Counted from the first letter of the stretch, positions 26,619 to 35,315 are shown. The stretch is DNA of 64,000 bases from Gramella sp. MT6 (GCF_019357415.1 NZ_CP048410.1:2626001-2690000), one strand, 5' to 3'. Translations and numbers: made by a program. Notes: generated from the letters alone by a model not told the origin.

Positions 26619-29600
26619 TTAATCAAATTCTAATTCCTGTTCAGGATGAATGTGCTCATAATCTGCTACCATCAGCTCCTCATAATTCTTTTCCTCTTTA
26701 GAAGAGAATTTCTCCTCCAGGCGTACAAAAATCATATATACCACCGGTACGATTACCAGGGTAAGGAATAACGATGATAATAATCCTCCAATAATTACAA
26801 TTGCCAGACCATTATTCATCTCCGCAGCCGCTCCCGAGGCCAGTGCAATAGGAAGCATCCCGAAAACCATGGCAATGGTCGTCATTAAAATTGGACGCAG
26901 CCTCGCATGGTTTGCCTGGATTAAAGCTGTTCTTATTTTTTCTCCATGGTCCAGCCTATGATTGGCAAAATCTACCAGTAAAATCGCGTTTTTAGCAACT
27001 AACCCAATAAGCATTATTATCCCCAAAATGGTGAAAATGTTTAAACTTTGGTTGGTAAGAGCCAGTGCCCATAATGCTCCAATGAAGGATAGAGGAATAG
27101 AGAACAGCACTATAAACGGCTTCACGAAATCATCATACAGTACCACCATGATCATGTACACCAACATAATAGCTGCCAGTAAGGCAATTCCCAGCGTACC
27201 AAAACCTTCGCTTTGGCGTTCCATATCTCCGCCCCAGGTCCATTCCACACCTTTAGGCTGCTCGATATTCCCAAGTTTTTCTTCCCACTCCTGGGCCACT
27301 GCTCCCGTCGTTTTACCTACTGTTTGTGCCGAAACGGTTACAGAGGGCGAACGGTCGTAACGTTCAAGCAGGGAAGGGCCTGATTCATAATTAATATCTG
27401 CAAACTGGGCTAGGTTGATCCTTTGTCCACTGTTATTAACAAACTGGATATTTCTTACATCTTCTATATCATTTCTCGCTGCTTCATCAAAAATAATATT
27501 AATGTCATACTCGTTGTCTCCGGTTCTAAATTTATTGTCTGTATTGCCACTAAACGCTGTGCGCAAAGTTTGCCCAATTGTGGCTACATTTAATCCCAGG
27601 GAAGCCATTTTATCCCTGTCTGCACTTACCGAGATTTCAGGATTACCATCTTCCACACTTGTCTCCACTTCGGTGGCACCATCCACAGTCCGTAAGACTT
27701 CCTCAGCAGCCTGGGCATAGGCGAAAGCTTCTTCAAATGAATTACCAGTAACAGTCATTTGGAGTGGGGCTGCCTGGGCCCCCATTATTCCCACAGGGAC
27801 GACAGTTACTTCAGCACCCACTAGTTTCTGCTCAAGATCACGTTGTAATTTAGCGGAAAAGACATTGGTTTTATCTTCTCTTTCAGATCTGTCAACTAAA
27901 GTAACATTGATCTCAGATTTATTAGTGGTAGCCTGCGCAGCGCCCATTCCTCCACTACTGGACTGGCCAACTGTGGTAAGAAGACTCTCCACCTGTGGCA
28001 TGTCCTGCAGATAAGCTTCTGCTTGTTGAGTGATAAAGTTGGTTTCTTCAATGGAGGCATCTTTATCAATTTCTAACTGAACAAGAAACTCTCCCCTATC
28101 TGTTTCCGGAAAGAAATCAGATCCAATATAGCCCATTGCAACAAGAGCAATAGAACTTACAAATAAACCAATCACTACCAGAAAAGTCTTAATTTTATTG
28201 TCAAGAGACCAGTTCAGGATATTTGTTACTTCTGCAGTAAACCAGGAAATCCCTGCTTCGAACTTATTTATTATCTTTCCGAAGAAAGATTTATCGGTTA
28301 TAAGCTCCAGTTTTCCATATCTGGAAAATAACCATGGCACCACCGTAAAGGAAACCAATAGGGACAAGAGGGTCGCAATGATTACCGTAACACAAAACTG
28401 CGCAATAATATTTGCCACAAGGCCGGTACTCATCGCAATAGGGAGGAAAACCACCACGATTACCAGGGTGATCGCTGTTACCGTGAACCCAATTTCTGAA
28501 GCACCGTCATATGCGGCACGGATTTTATTTTTACCCATCTCCATATGGCGATGAATATTTTCGATAACCACAATGGCATCATCCACCAGGATTCCCACTA
28601 CCAGGGAAAGTGCGAGTAAGCTCATCAGGTTGAGGGTGTATCCCATCAAATACATTCCTATAAAAGTGGCAATAAGCGAAGTAGGAATGGAAACCATTAC
28701 GATAAGGGCATTTCGATAGCTATGCAGGAAGAAAAGCATTATGAATGCTACAAGTGCAATAGCGATAAATAAATCTTTTATTACTGAATTTGCCGCTTCA
28801 AGTGTAAATTCTGAAGAATCATCTGCTATTGTTATCTGTACTCCCTGCTCGGCATATTGCTGCTCCATTTCATCAATTTTCTCCTGCACAAGTTCACTTA
28901 CAGTCACCGCATTCGCATCGGTTTGTTTTTGAACCTGAAGTAAAATGGTATTTTGACGATCAATACGTGCAATCTTTTCTACTTCCTTTTGCGTATCCTG
29001 AACTTCGGCAACATCAGAAAGTTTAATATTCTGTCCGTTTTGAGAAGCTATTGTAAGATTTCTCAATTCCTCTACAGACTGAATTTTTCCAGAGAGCCGG
29101 ATAAGCGTAGTATTCTCTCTGGTGGTAAGGTTTCCAGTAGGAAAATCCAGGTTTGAAGCACTTATTATTTGCTGCACCATTGGAACGGTAAGCCCGTAAC
29201 CCTGAAGCCTGTCAGGATCCAAATTTACCCTGATTTCTCTTTCCTGTCCTCCCACAAGATTCACCTGTGCGACACCCCGAAGCCGTGAAAAGGCAGGTTC
29301 TATTTTTTCATCAATTAGATCATAAAGTTCACTTTCTGTGAGATTTGCGGTTACTCCCATACTCATTATAGGTAGATCTGAAATTGAGAACTGTGAGAGC
29401 GAAGGTTCCTCTACGTCATCAGGAAGATCAGAGCGAATGGCGTTTATTTTTCGCTGTGCTTCATTGAGCGAAAAATCGACATCCGCTTCGTTTTCAAATT
29501 CAATAGTCACCAACGACAGGCTTTCAAAAGATTTCGACTGGATCTTTTTAATGCTCTCAAGGGAAGACACTGCATCTTCTATTTTACGGGATACGGTGTT

Positions 29601-29780
29601 TTCCACCTCGGCAGGAGCTGCACCGGGATAAACGGTCATGACGGTAACCACCTTTACTTCAAATTTTGGGATCAACTCATAGCTGAGTTGGCTATAGCTA
29701 AAAAGACCACCAATAATTAGTAATGCGAGCATTACAATTACAAGGCTGGGCCTTTTTATAGATACTTCTGCTAATTTCAT
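26619..29780 (-). CDS. RND-family efflux pump, inner-membrane permease (AcrB/MexB-like)
   Basis: 1053 residues with the full 12-helix, two-loop layout. The proton-relay residues are canonical: GILVDDAIVVIENIHRH in TM4 and GLVAKNAILLVDFANHRLDH in TM10 (Lys kept, unlike the Arg in the pump at 17418). The N-terminus begins MKLAEVSIKRPSLVIVMLAL and the hydrophilic C-terminal tail is acidic. The gene starts 11 bp after the adaptor. Export of drugs or amphiphiles powered by the proton gradient is expected. The two intact pumps in this window are clearly different subgroups. Confidence 0.95.
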   Translation of the reverse strand: MKLAEVSIKRPSLVIVMLALLIIGGLFSYSQLSYELIPKFEVKVVTVMTVYPGAAPAEVENTVSRKIEDAVSSLESIKKIQSKSFESLSLVTIEFENEADVDFSLNEAQRKINAIRSDLPDDVEEPSLSQFSISDLPIMSMGVTANLTESELYDLIDEKIEPAFSRLRGVAQVNLVGGQEREIRVNLDPDRLQGYGLTVPMVQQIISASNLDFPTGNLTTRENTTLIRLSGKIQSVEELRNLTIASQNGQNIKLSDVAEVQDTQKEVEKIARIDRQNTILLQVQKQTDANAVTVSELVQEKIDEMEQQYAEQGVQITIADDSSEFTLEAANSVIKDLFIAIALVAFIMLFFLHSYRNALIVMVSIPTSLIATFIGMYLMGYTLNLMSLLALSLVVGILVDDAIVVIENIHRHMEMGKNKIRAAYDGASEIGFTVTAITLVIVVVFLPIAMSTGLVANIIAQFCVTVIIATLLSLLVSFTVVPWLFSRYGKLELITDKSFFGKIINKFEAGISWFTAEVTNILNWSLDNKIKTFLVVIGLFVSSIALVAMGYIGSDFFPETDRGEFLVQLEIDKDASIEETNFITQQAEAYLQDMPQVESLLTTVGQSSSGGMGAAQATTNKSEINVTLVDRSEREDKTNVFSAKLQRDLEQKLVGAEVTVVPVGIMGAQAAPLQMTVTGNSFEEAFAYAQAAEEVLRTVDGATEVETSVEDGNPEISVSADRDKMASLGLNVATIGQTLRTAFSGNTDNKFRTGDNEYDINIIFDEAARNDIEDVRNIQFVNNSGQRINLAQFADINYESGPSLLERYDRSPSVTVSAQTVGKTTGAVAQEWEEKLGNIEQPKGVEWTWGGDMERQSEGFGTLGIALLAAIMLVYMIMVVLYDDFVKPFIVLFSIPLSFIGALWALALTNQSLNIFTILGIIMLIGLVAKNAILLVDFANHRLDHGEKIRTALIQANHARLRPILMTTIAMVFGMLPIALASGAAAEMNNGLAIVIIGGLLSSLFLTLVIVPVVYMIFVRLEEKFSSKEEKNYEELMVADYEHIHPEQELEFD

Positions 29781-29790
29781 TTGTTTTTCT

Positions 29791-30846
29791 TTATTTTATG
29801 ATTCTCACCGCTGCATTGTCAGTAAGATTGATTTGTCCACTGGTCACGATCACGTCACCCTCTGAAAGACCGTTGGTAACCTGAACCTTATCGCCATAAT
29901 TTATACCTGTCTTAATGGTAGTAAGATGTGCGATACTATCTTTTACAAGAAATATTTTATTATCACTTACACTACCAACAAATGCTTTTCTTGGGATAGT
30001 CAAAATGTTATCCAGCCCTGCTTCGTTAAACACTGCAGTAGCATACATTCCTGCTCTTAAATTTCCTCCGGAATTGTCCACAGTAATTTCCACAGGAAAC
30101 TTAAGGGCTCCATTAGAGGCAGGCGCAATGAAACTGATCTTCCCACTAATGGTATCTTTGGTCACGCTGGGTACCATTTTTACAATGTCGCCCCTTTGTA
30201 ACTGGCTTACCAAAGCTTCATCTACCTCTACGCGTAATTTAAGGGAAGAAATATCCACTACTTCTAGGATTGGATTGCCCGGAGCTACAACCATTCCTAC
30301 TTCCACCATTTTTTCATTTACAATTCCGCTGATTTTGGAGCGGATGTTGGTGTCTCCGGAGCTTATTTGTGCAGATTGATACTGTGCTCTCGCATTTTCT
30401 ACCTGCAACCTCGCCTGGTCCAGTTGTGCTGCGGTTACACCTCCTGTTTTAAAGGCTGCTTCGAACCTATTCAAACTGGAAATGGCATTATCAAGATTGG
30501 CTTTTGCATTAGTCACGTTTACATTAGTCTTATCACCAGAAAGCTTTGCTACAACCTGTCCCTCTTTGACCCGGCTTCCTTCCTCAACATAAATTGCCAC
30601 AACCTGTCCATTCATTTCGGCTGAAATCTGCACCCTTGTCTGAGGTTCATAAGTACCATTTACAGTGAACATTCCACTAAGGCTTTCTTTTTGAACGGTG
30701 GCAGTTCTTACAGCTACTTCTGAATTTTTCTGAGCAACTATTTCCAGTTCTTCTTCATTGTTTTTTTTATTGTTTTGCAGGATCAGGAAGAAAGCTACGG
30801 CGACGCCGATTAGCACTACAATGGTTATGATTGTTTTCTTTTTCAT
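29791..30846 (-). CDS. RND efflux periplasmic adaptor
   Basis: 351 residues. An N-terminal membrane anchor (about 5-25, no lipobox Cys) is followed by the lipoyl halves (NGQVVAIYVEEGSRVKEGQV; IRSKISGIVNEKMVEVGMVV), an alpha hairpin (about 110-160), and the beta-barrel and C-terminal domains (GMYATAVFNEAGLDNILTIP; TSGQINLTDNAAVRIIK). It lies 1 bp after the outer-membrane gene and 11 bp before the permease on the same strand, so the three form one transcription unit. Confidence 0.93.
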   Translation of the reverse strand: MKKKTIITIVVLIGVAVAFFLILQNNKKNNEEELEIVAQKNSEVAVRTATVQKESLSGMFTVNGTYEPQTRVQISAEMNGQVVAIYVEEGSRVKEGQVVAKLSGDKTNVNVTNAKANLDNAISSLNRFEAAFKTGGVTAAQLDQARLQVENARAQYQSAQISSGDTNIRSKISGIVNEKMVEVGMVVAPGNPILEVVDISSLKLRVEVDEALVSQLQRGDIVKMVPSVTKDTISGKISFIAPASNGALKFPVEITVDNSGGNLRAGMYATAVFNEAGLDNILTIPRKAFVGSVSDNKIFLVKDSIAHLTTIKTGINYGDKVQVTNGLSEGDVIVTSGQINLTDNAAVRIIK

Positions 30847-30847
30847 C

Positions 30848-32188
30848 TTAAAGCTTATTTTCTTTTAGTATTTCTAGTTTCCCCTGTGACTTTAATAGCT
30901 CCACTTCGGCTAATTTATAATCAAGGCGGGCATTGGTTAGGTTATTTTTTGCTTCGGCGAGATCCCTTTCAGCATCAAGCATGTCATTTAAGCTTGCCAG
31001 TCCCAATTCATAATTGTTTTGGCTGTCTTCGAGCACTCCCTGCGCAAGCTCTACATTTTCTACCTGGGTTTCGATCGTGAGAAAACTGTTCTCTAGCTGT
31101 GCCACAGCATTGCTGTAGGCCAGTTGTAACGCAAGTTCTGTTTCCTGGAAATCTGCCTGCGCCTTTTCAATGTCGATCTGGTTTTGTTTTACCTTGGATT
31201 TGGTAGCAAAACCGTTAAAAATGGGAATTCTGATGTTAATTCCAACAGATGCAAGATCCGACCAGAAAACGCCTTTATCTTCACCGTTCCAAAGGGGTAC
31301 CTCATCACCCTGGCCAAGCCAGCCATAATTAGCGGAAAGAGATGCCGAAGGATAATATTCGGCAAGGGTCGCTTTTTTCTGCCAGTTTAAAAGCTCGATC
31401 TGCTTTGCCAACAATTGAAGCTCTGTTCTTTCAGTCATTTCCAGACTTTCATTGGGGAGCAATGAAGGCTGAAAATTTTGTTCTGGTAGTTTTATTTCCT
31501 GACTAATAGACATCCCGATCATAAATTTCAAGGTATTTTCACTCAGCTCAACGGCATTAATCATCCGCTGCCTGTTTGCGATAAGATTATTCAATGCTAC
31601 TTTACTTCTGTCATAATCAATCTTTTTTGCCAGTCCGGTTTCATAAAGGCCTTTTACGATTTCAACAGTTTGCTCTGTTAGCTCCAGATTGCTCTCCAAA
31701 TTTTCAAGCATTTGCAGGGTTTGATATACCTGGTAATATGCAGTTGCAACCTTTTCAATAATTTCTTCGTTCGTAAGCTGTGCATTCAGTTGATAAAATT
31801 CCTTTGTGGATTTAGCCGCTTTAAGGCCGGTAAATACCGCCTGGTCAAACAGTGTTTGCGTCAACTGCGCCGTGGCAGTCGAGTTCCATTTTCTTCCAAA
31901 TGCCACAGCTATATCTTCGCCCGGCCTTCCAAAGAATTCCCCGGGCAGGATATTCTCCTGCAAAAGAGGATTATAAGATGTATTTGCACTTCCGTTAAGA
32001 TGTGGCAGTGCGTTAGATCTTACTTCGGCGATTTGCGCATTGGCCTTAATAATATCCAGACGTGCTTTTTCTGCTTCGGCTTTATGATCTAAAGCATAAG
32101 AAACAGCCTCTGGCAGGCTTAAAATAACTGGTTCCTGCCCAGAAGTAAGGCTCGTTACCAGAAGAAAACATATCAGTATTTTTTTCAT
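30848..32188 (-). CDS. TolC-family outer-membrane efflux protein
   Basis: 446 residues with a signal peptide (about 1-18, ending TSLTSGQ). Two OEP repeats form the channel helices (KARLDIIKANAQIAEVRSNA; YELGLASLNDMLDAERDLAE). It is first in the operon, ahead of adaptor and permease, which is the usual order for this type of pump in Bacteroidota, whereas the other pump in this window encodes the outer-membrane protein last. Confidence 0.93.
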   Translation of the reverse strand: MKKILICFLLVTSLTSGQEPVILSLPEAVSYALDHKAEAEKARLDIIKANAQIAEVRSNALPHLNGSANTSYNPLLQENILPGEFFGRPGEDIAVAFGRKWNSTATAQLTQTLFDQAVFTGLKAAKSTKEFYQLNAQLTNEEIIEKVATAYYQVYQTLQMLENLESNLELTEQTVEIVKGLYETGLAKKIDYDRSKVALNNLIANRQRMINAVELSENTLKFMIGMSISQEIKLPEQNFQPSLLPNESLEMTERTELQLLAKQIELLNWQKKATLAEYYPSASLSANYGWLGQGDEVPLWNGEDKGVFWSDLASVGINIRIPIFNGFATKSKVKQNQIDIEKAQADFQETELALQLAYSNAVAQLENSFLTIETQVENVELAQGVLEDSQNNYELGLASLNDMLDAERDLAEAKNNLTNARLDYKLAEVELLKSQGKLEILKENKL

Positions 32189-32229
32189 TTAAACTTTATT
32201 TTTAATTTCTGCTTTTCTGAAATCAGGCG

Positions 32230-32268
32230 CAAAGGTAAACAAAGGAAACTATGATACAAAAATAGTTT
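32230..32268 (-). promoter_or_regulatory. Promoter and likely TetR operator of the second RND operon
   Basis: Read on the minus strand, TTTG (complement of 32257-32260) and TACCTTTG (32230-32237) are spaced by 19 bp and fit the Bacteroidota -33/-7 consensus. A perfect inverted repeat AAACTAT-N9-ATAGTTT at 32246-32268 overlaps the -33 element, well placed for repression by the TetR at 25908-26507. Confidence 0.7.
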
Positions 32269-32370
32269 TATTGTTTTTTTAAATTAGTCTCCAAGTAAAA
32301 ATGAAAATTTTTTTTTAATGGTGGAATGCCCCACTAGAACCGGTTGTTTTCGTTCTGATCAAATAGGATC

Positions 32371-33314
32371 ATGTCAATTAAAAATGAAGAAATTTATGCC
32401 TATGATTTAAAAGGAAGTCATGTACTGACCCAAGATCATTTCTACTATATGATACAAACGATCTCATATATGATCGGGATCCAATAGCATCTGTCATACG
32501 TCAGGACGCTGTAGGAAACAGGTGTCTGAGCTGGTAGTCGACCTATCATTATCACCAAAAATTGTACAATGTTACTAGTTTAGTTAAGTTATCTGTAAGC
32601 TTCATTGATGAATTTCAAAAGAGATCTGGCTTTTCCTTTTGATATGGAAGGTATCAGTGGATTAACCTATAACGAAGAGAAAAAAGCATTCTGTTTTCGT
32701 TTATTTTCAGTTCCTATGAAAACCTACTTAGGAAAAGATTACACCGATAAACGTAGATTGCTAGAGCGGTTAGTAGCAGGCGAAACTAAGCTATGCGCCT
32801 CGCAGATTCAACTGAAAGATAATAAAACCTATTTACTGGCGGTTTTTGAAATTGAAAAGGAAAGGCATACCCTGAAACCGGATGTTATTGCCCAGGCTTC
32901 TTTATCCCTTGAATACCCGATTGTTGTAAAAATCGGAATGACAAAACTTAGCATTGGTACCAGGGAAGAGTTTTTATATCGGAGGTTAGCCATACAGGCT
33001 GCACGGAAAAGGGCAGAGGCAGGAGCTACTTTTTCCAGATCAGGACAAGGACGTAAAAGAAAAACAAAAGCAGTGCAAAGATTCCATGAAAAGGAAAAGA
33101 ATTATGTTAGTCATCGCCTCCACCTATACAGCCGGAAATTAATTGATTTCTGTGTGAAACACCAAGCAGGAACGCTAATTTTAATAAACCAGGAAAATAA
33201 GATAGGCATTGCCAAAGAGGAGGAATTTGTCCTAGAAATTGGAGTTATTATGAGCTGACCACTAAAATAAAATACAAGGCTGAGAAAGCCGGGATTGAAC
33301 TTATTATAGATTAA
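32371..33314 (+). pseudogene. Degenerate nuclease-dead Cas12f/TnpB-like RuvC-fold protein
   Basis: The main open piece (32605-33258) shows the Cas12f/TnpB wedge-to-RuvC order: FKRDLAFPFDM, RRLLERLVAGETKL, ASLSLEYPIVVKIG (RuvC-I strand), FLYRRLAIQAARKR, GQGRKRKTKAVQRFHEKEKN, GTLILINQEN (RuvC-II strand). Counting from the conserved Pro, the RuvC-I Asp of GIDxGxKxP is Ser99 here, and the RuvC-II Glu is Ile/Asn (194-195). A one-base deletion near 33233 hides the next block, RNWSYYELTTKIKYKAEKAG, which resumes in the -1 frame and ends IELIID-stop at 33314. There is no RuvC-III or zinc ribbon. A 38-residue frame at 32371 (IYAYDLKGSHVLTQDHFYYM) looks like the N-terminus, separated by stops. The gene is broken. 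Family assignment is by eye. Confidence 0.6.
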
Positions 33315-33415
33315 AGTTTTGGTTATGAGGGTGCTTGTACACCCGTAATGTGAGGCATTAGTTGCACTCACTAAATGCGTAAAGCATATACAACGGCGTG
33401 GGCTTTCTTATTTTA
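33315..33415 (+). ncRNA. Putative Cas12f-type guide RNA (tracr-like scaffold plus possible guide)
   Basis: Directly after the dead Cas12f-like gene come hairpin GGGTG-CTTGTA-CACCC (33329-33344), then TAATGTGAG (33346-33354) whose GTGAG can pair with CTCAC at 33367-33371, then ATGC-GTAAA-GCAT (33375-33387), ending ACAAC at 33394. The order 'GCTTG hairpin, TAATGT, paired GAG/CTC' resembles the Cas12f1 tracrRNA as I remember it (GCTGCTTGCATCAGCC followed by TAATGTCGAG). Cas12f repeats commonly end in CAAC before the guide, which would make 33395-33414 the guide. No second repeat is seen. Confidence 0.45.
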
Positions 33416-33544
33416 TTTTCTTCGTGCATGGAACCTTTTTACAAATTCCATCTGGTTCTGGAACAAACACAAATATTTATTTTACGAGGAAGTCACAATT
33501 TATGGCCCCATATCTCCCATAACTAACCTTGCGCGTGGTTCCTG

Positions 33545-33592
33545 TGCTGTTTTTATAGTGTACGGAAAGTTAAGCGTAAAGTAAAAACAGCA
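33545..33592. repeat. 11-bp inverted repeat at the left edge of the mobilization module
   Basis: TGCTGTTTTTA (33545-33555) and TAAAAACAGCA (33582-33592) are perfect complements 26 nt apart, just past the 3' end of the mob operon. It could be a bidirectional terminator, an end of the mobilizable element, or a recombination site. The rest of 33416-33604 shows no gene. Confidence 0.5.
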
Positions 33593-33604
33593 TAGGGGGC
33601 ATAC

Positions 33605-34063
33605 TTACTTATGCCACTGTTCCAGCCAATTGCAATAACCTTCTTTTATTTCCAGATTTTCCGAGAAAAAGATTTGATAGGATTCAAGTTTTGATTCAGA
33701 AATAGTTCGATAGATCCGAAATTTCTCTCCTTCGGTTATTTTGGAAGAGTAAATAAAATATCCCAATCCGGATAAAAGCAGGATCAGAATACTCCCAAAT
33801 AACACAAGAATATAGTTGGGGATCAGACTGGCTCTTTCCAACTGGATATTGATATCTCTAAATAATTCATTTTTTAATTCATCAGCCTCTTCCTGTTTTT
33901 GAAGAAAGCTCTTTAGATTCTCATCAATAGCAGCTTTACTGATAGGAATACTCATTTTATTGAGCTTTTTGGATAATAAATCCAGTTTTAAAATAGAAAC
34001 TTTAAAATCGGCCATTTCATCAGCCATCAGTTCCATGATCTCATCTAGTTTTTTCATACTCAT
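33605..34063 (-). CDS. Mobilization-operon coiled-coil membrane protein
   Basis: 152 residues. A long coiled coil (about 1-80) is followed by a membrane helix (about 85-105; YILVLFGSILILLLSGLGYF) and a short tail. Small proteins of this layout often follow the relaxase gene in Bacteroidota mobilizable elements (I believe annotated as DUF6730-like; not verified). It begins 6 bp after the relaxase, so it is the third gene of the mob operon. A role in bringing the relaxosome to the membrane is inference. Confidence 0.65.
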   Translation of the reverse strand: MSMKKLDEIMELMADEMADFKVSILKLDLLSKKLNKMSIPISKAAIDENLKSFLQKQEEADELKNELFRDINIQLERASLIPNYILVLFGSILILLLSGLGYFIYSSKITEGEKFRIYRTISESKLESYQIFFSENLEIKEGYCNWLEQWHK

Positions 34064-34069
34064 TAATAT

Positions 34070-34948
34070 TTAGTAGCCCATTCCCATACCCATACCGGTA
34101 TCAAGTCCTCGCTTGATCACCTGTTTAGCCAGATCTTTAGCTATTTTACTGGCCATGTTTGTGCTAAGTTGTACGGTGTTATTCACCAGCTTTAAAGTCT
34201 TAGGTACTTCCCTGAGTTTACTGTAACAATTATTCTGAGAAATTTCTGCGATTAGTTTACTACCACTCATGGACCGGTGGACCTCACTTCCTTTTAAATT
34301 GGCGCCCTGATATTCGAACCGGAAGCCCTGCAGCTGATTGGATTTGTTGATACTGGGAATGACCTTTACATTACGTGCATTCATTTTTTGTATGTACTCA
34401 TCCAGGGTTTTGGGCCTTGATTCCAGAACTTTGTTATGGATATGTTTAATGGCCAGTCGCTGCCATTTTAACTCCTGTAGCTTTCCCTGTTGTACTTCTC
34501 TTACCCGGGTTAGCCCTAATTGTTTGGCTACATTATCTGCGGCGATCTGACTTCGTTTTCCTATAAAGCTATCTTTATAAACTTCCCCTTTTAAGCTGAT
34601 ACGATTTGCATAGATGTGAATATGGGTATGTTCCTTGTCTTTATGGACAAAACCAATGGCCTGATTATTCTGGAGATTCATTTCCTTTATAAATCCCTGG
34701 GCAATCTTTTCTAAATCCTGGTGGCTTAATTCCTTCCCGTCTTTGATGGTTGGACTTACTATAAAACTCAGGGTATTTTTAGTACAGCGGTCATTTTGAG
34801 ATTGAATGATCTTAAACTCATCGGTGATCTGCCCGGGCGTATCACCGGCCAGGTGTTGTTTGAGAACTACTTCTGCTTCTTTTTCCTGATTCCATCCATA
34901 GTCGAGGGAAGCCTTGGTGCTTGCTATAGACTGTCCTTTGCCAATCAT
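34070..34948 (-). CDS. Relaxase/mobilization nuclease (MobA/VirD2-type)
   Basis: 292 residues. The relaxase domain is N-terminal: a candidate catalytic Tyr17 (SLDYGWN) and the metal-binding three-His motif HTHIHIYANR (His107, His109, His111, with Asn115 and Arg116). The tail is basic and helical, ending in a Met/Gly repeat (GMGMGMGY). It nicks the transfer origin and pilots the strand into a recipient using a helper conjugation system, as no type IV secretion genes are present. Its start overlaps mobC by 4 bp. Confidence 0.9.
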   Translation of the reverse strand: MIGKGQSIASTKASLDYGWNQEKEAEVVLKQHLAGDTPGQITDEFKIIQSQNDRCTKNTLSFIVSPTIKDGKELSHQDLEKIAQGFIKEMNLQNNQAIGFVHKDKEHTHIHIYANRISLKGEVYKDSFIGKRSQIAADNVAKQLGLTRVREVQQGKLQELKWQRLAIKHIHNKVLESRPKTLDEYIQKMNARNVKVIPSINKSNQLQGFRFEYQGANLKGSEVHRSMSGSKLIAEISQNNCYSKLREVPKTLKLVNNTVQLSTNMASKIAKDLAKQVIKRGLDTGMGMGMGY

Positions 34949-35241
34949 TTTTTAAAGTTTTGAAGGTGCGTTCTAATTTCTTCAGCGAGATCTTCAACAT
35001 TTTTCGCCAGCCGGGGATCACTTTTTTTAAACATATTACTGATTCGCATAAAATTGTTTTTATACTGGATCAGTAGCTGGTAGCATTCTACTTGTTCCGG
35101 AGTTAATCGTTCCACGATATTGATTTTAAAAGCGGTAGCCCGGAGATATTCTGAAAGGGAGATTCCTGCCCGGGCCGCTCTTTTTTTGAGTAGCTTTTTC
35201 TCGTAGATCGAGCAGCGTATCTGGATGTATTCCCGTTTCAT
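34945..35241 (-). CDS. MobC-like relaxosome accessory protein
   Basis: 98 residues. The N-terminal ribbon-helix-helix-like segment IQIRCSIYEKKLLKKRAARA then GISLSEYLRATAF is the MobC/BfmC DNA-binding pattern; a helix with MRISNMFKKSD follows. Such proteins bind the transfer origin and help the relaxase open it. It is first in the mob operon, directly behind the strong hairpin at 35275-35315. Confidence 0.85.
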   Translation of the reverse strand: MKREYIQIRCSIYEKKLLKKRAARAGISLSEYLRATAFKINIVERLTPEQVECYQLLIQYKNNFMRISNMFKKSDPRLAKNVEDLAEEIRTHLQNFKK

Positions 35242-35274
35242 TTTTAATATTTATTTTCTTTGCAACCTCCGGGC

Positions 35275-35315
35275 GCAAAGCAAGATTGTCATGACAATGA
35301 CACATCTTGCTTTGC
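35275..35315 (-). other. Candidate oriT hairpin
   Basis: A perfect 12-bp inverted repeat GCAAAGCAAGAT / ATCTTGCTTTGC with a 17-nt loop lies 34 bp upstream of mobC. The loop holds most of the 12-bp palindrome TTGTCATGACAA (TGTCATGACAA). There is no T tract on the side needed for a terminator of the primase gene. Position before mobC-relaxase is where transfer origins of mobilizable elements usually lie. Confidence 0.55.

Noticed and set aside
26962..27360. Long plus-strand open frames within the minus-strand RND permease (also near 29338 and 29915)
   Set aside because: They are antisense shadows of strongly conserved transporter sequence.
33375..33584. Open frame of 69 codons downstream of the dead Cas12f-like gene
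   Set aside because: It overlaps the structured RNA region, has no recognisable domain, and its residue composition is like random translation of AT-rich DNA.
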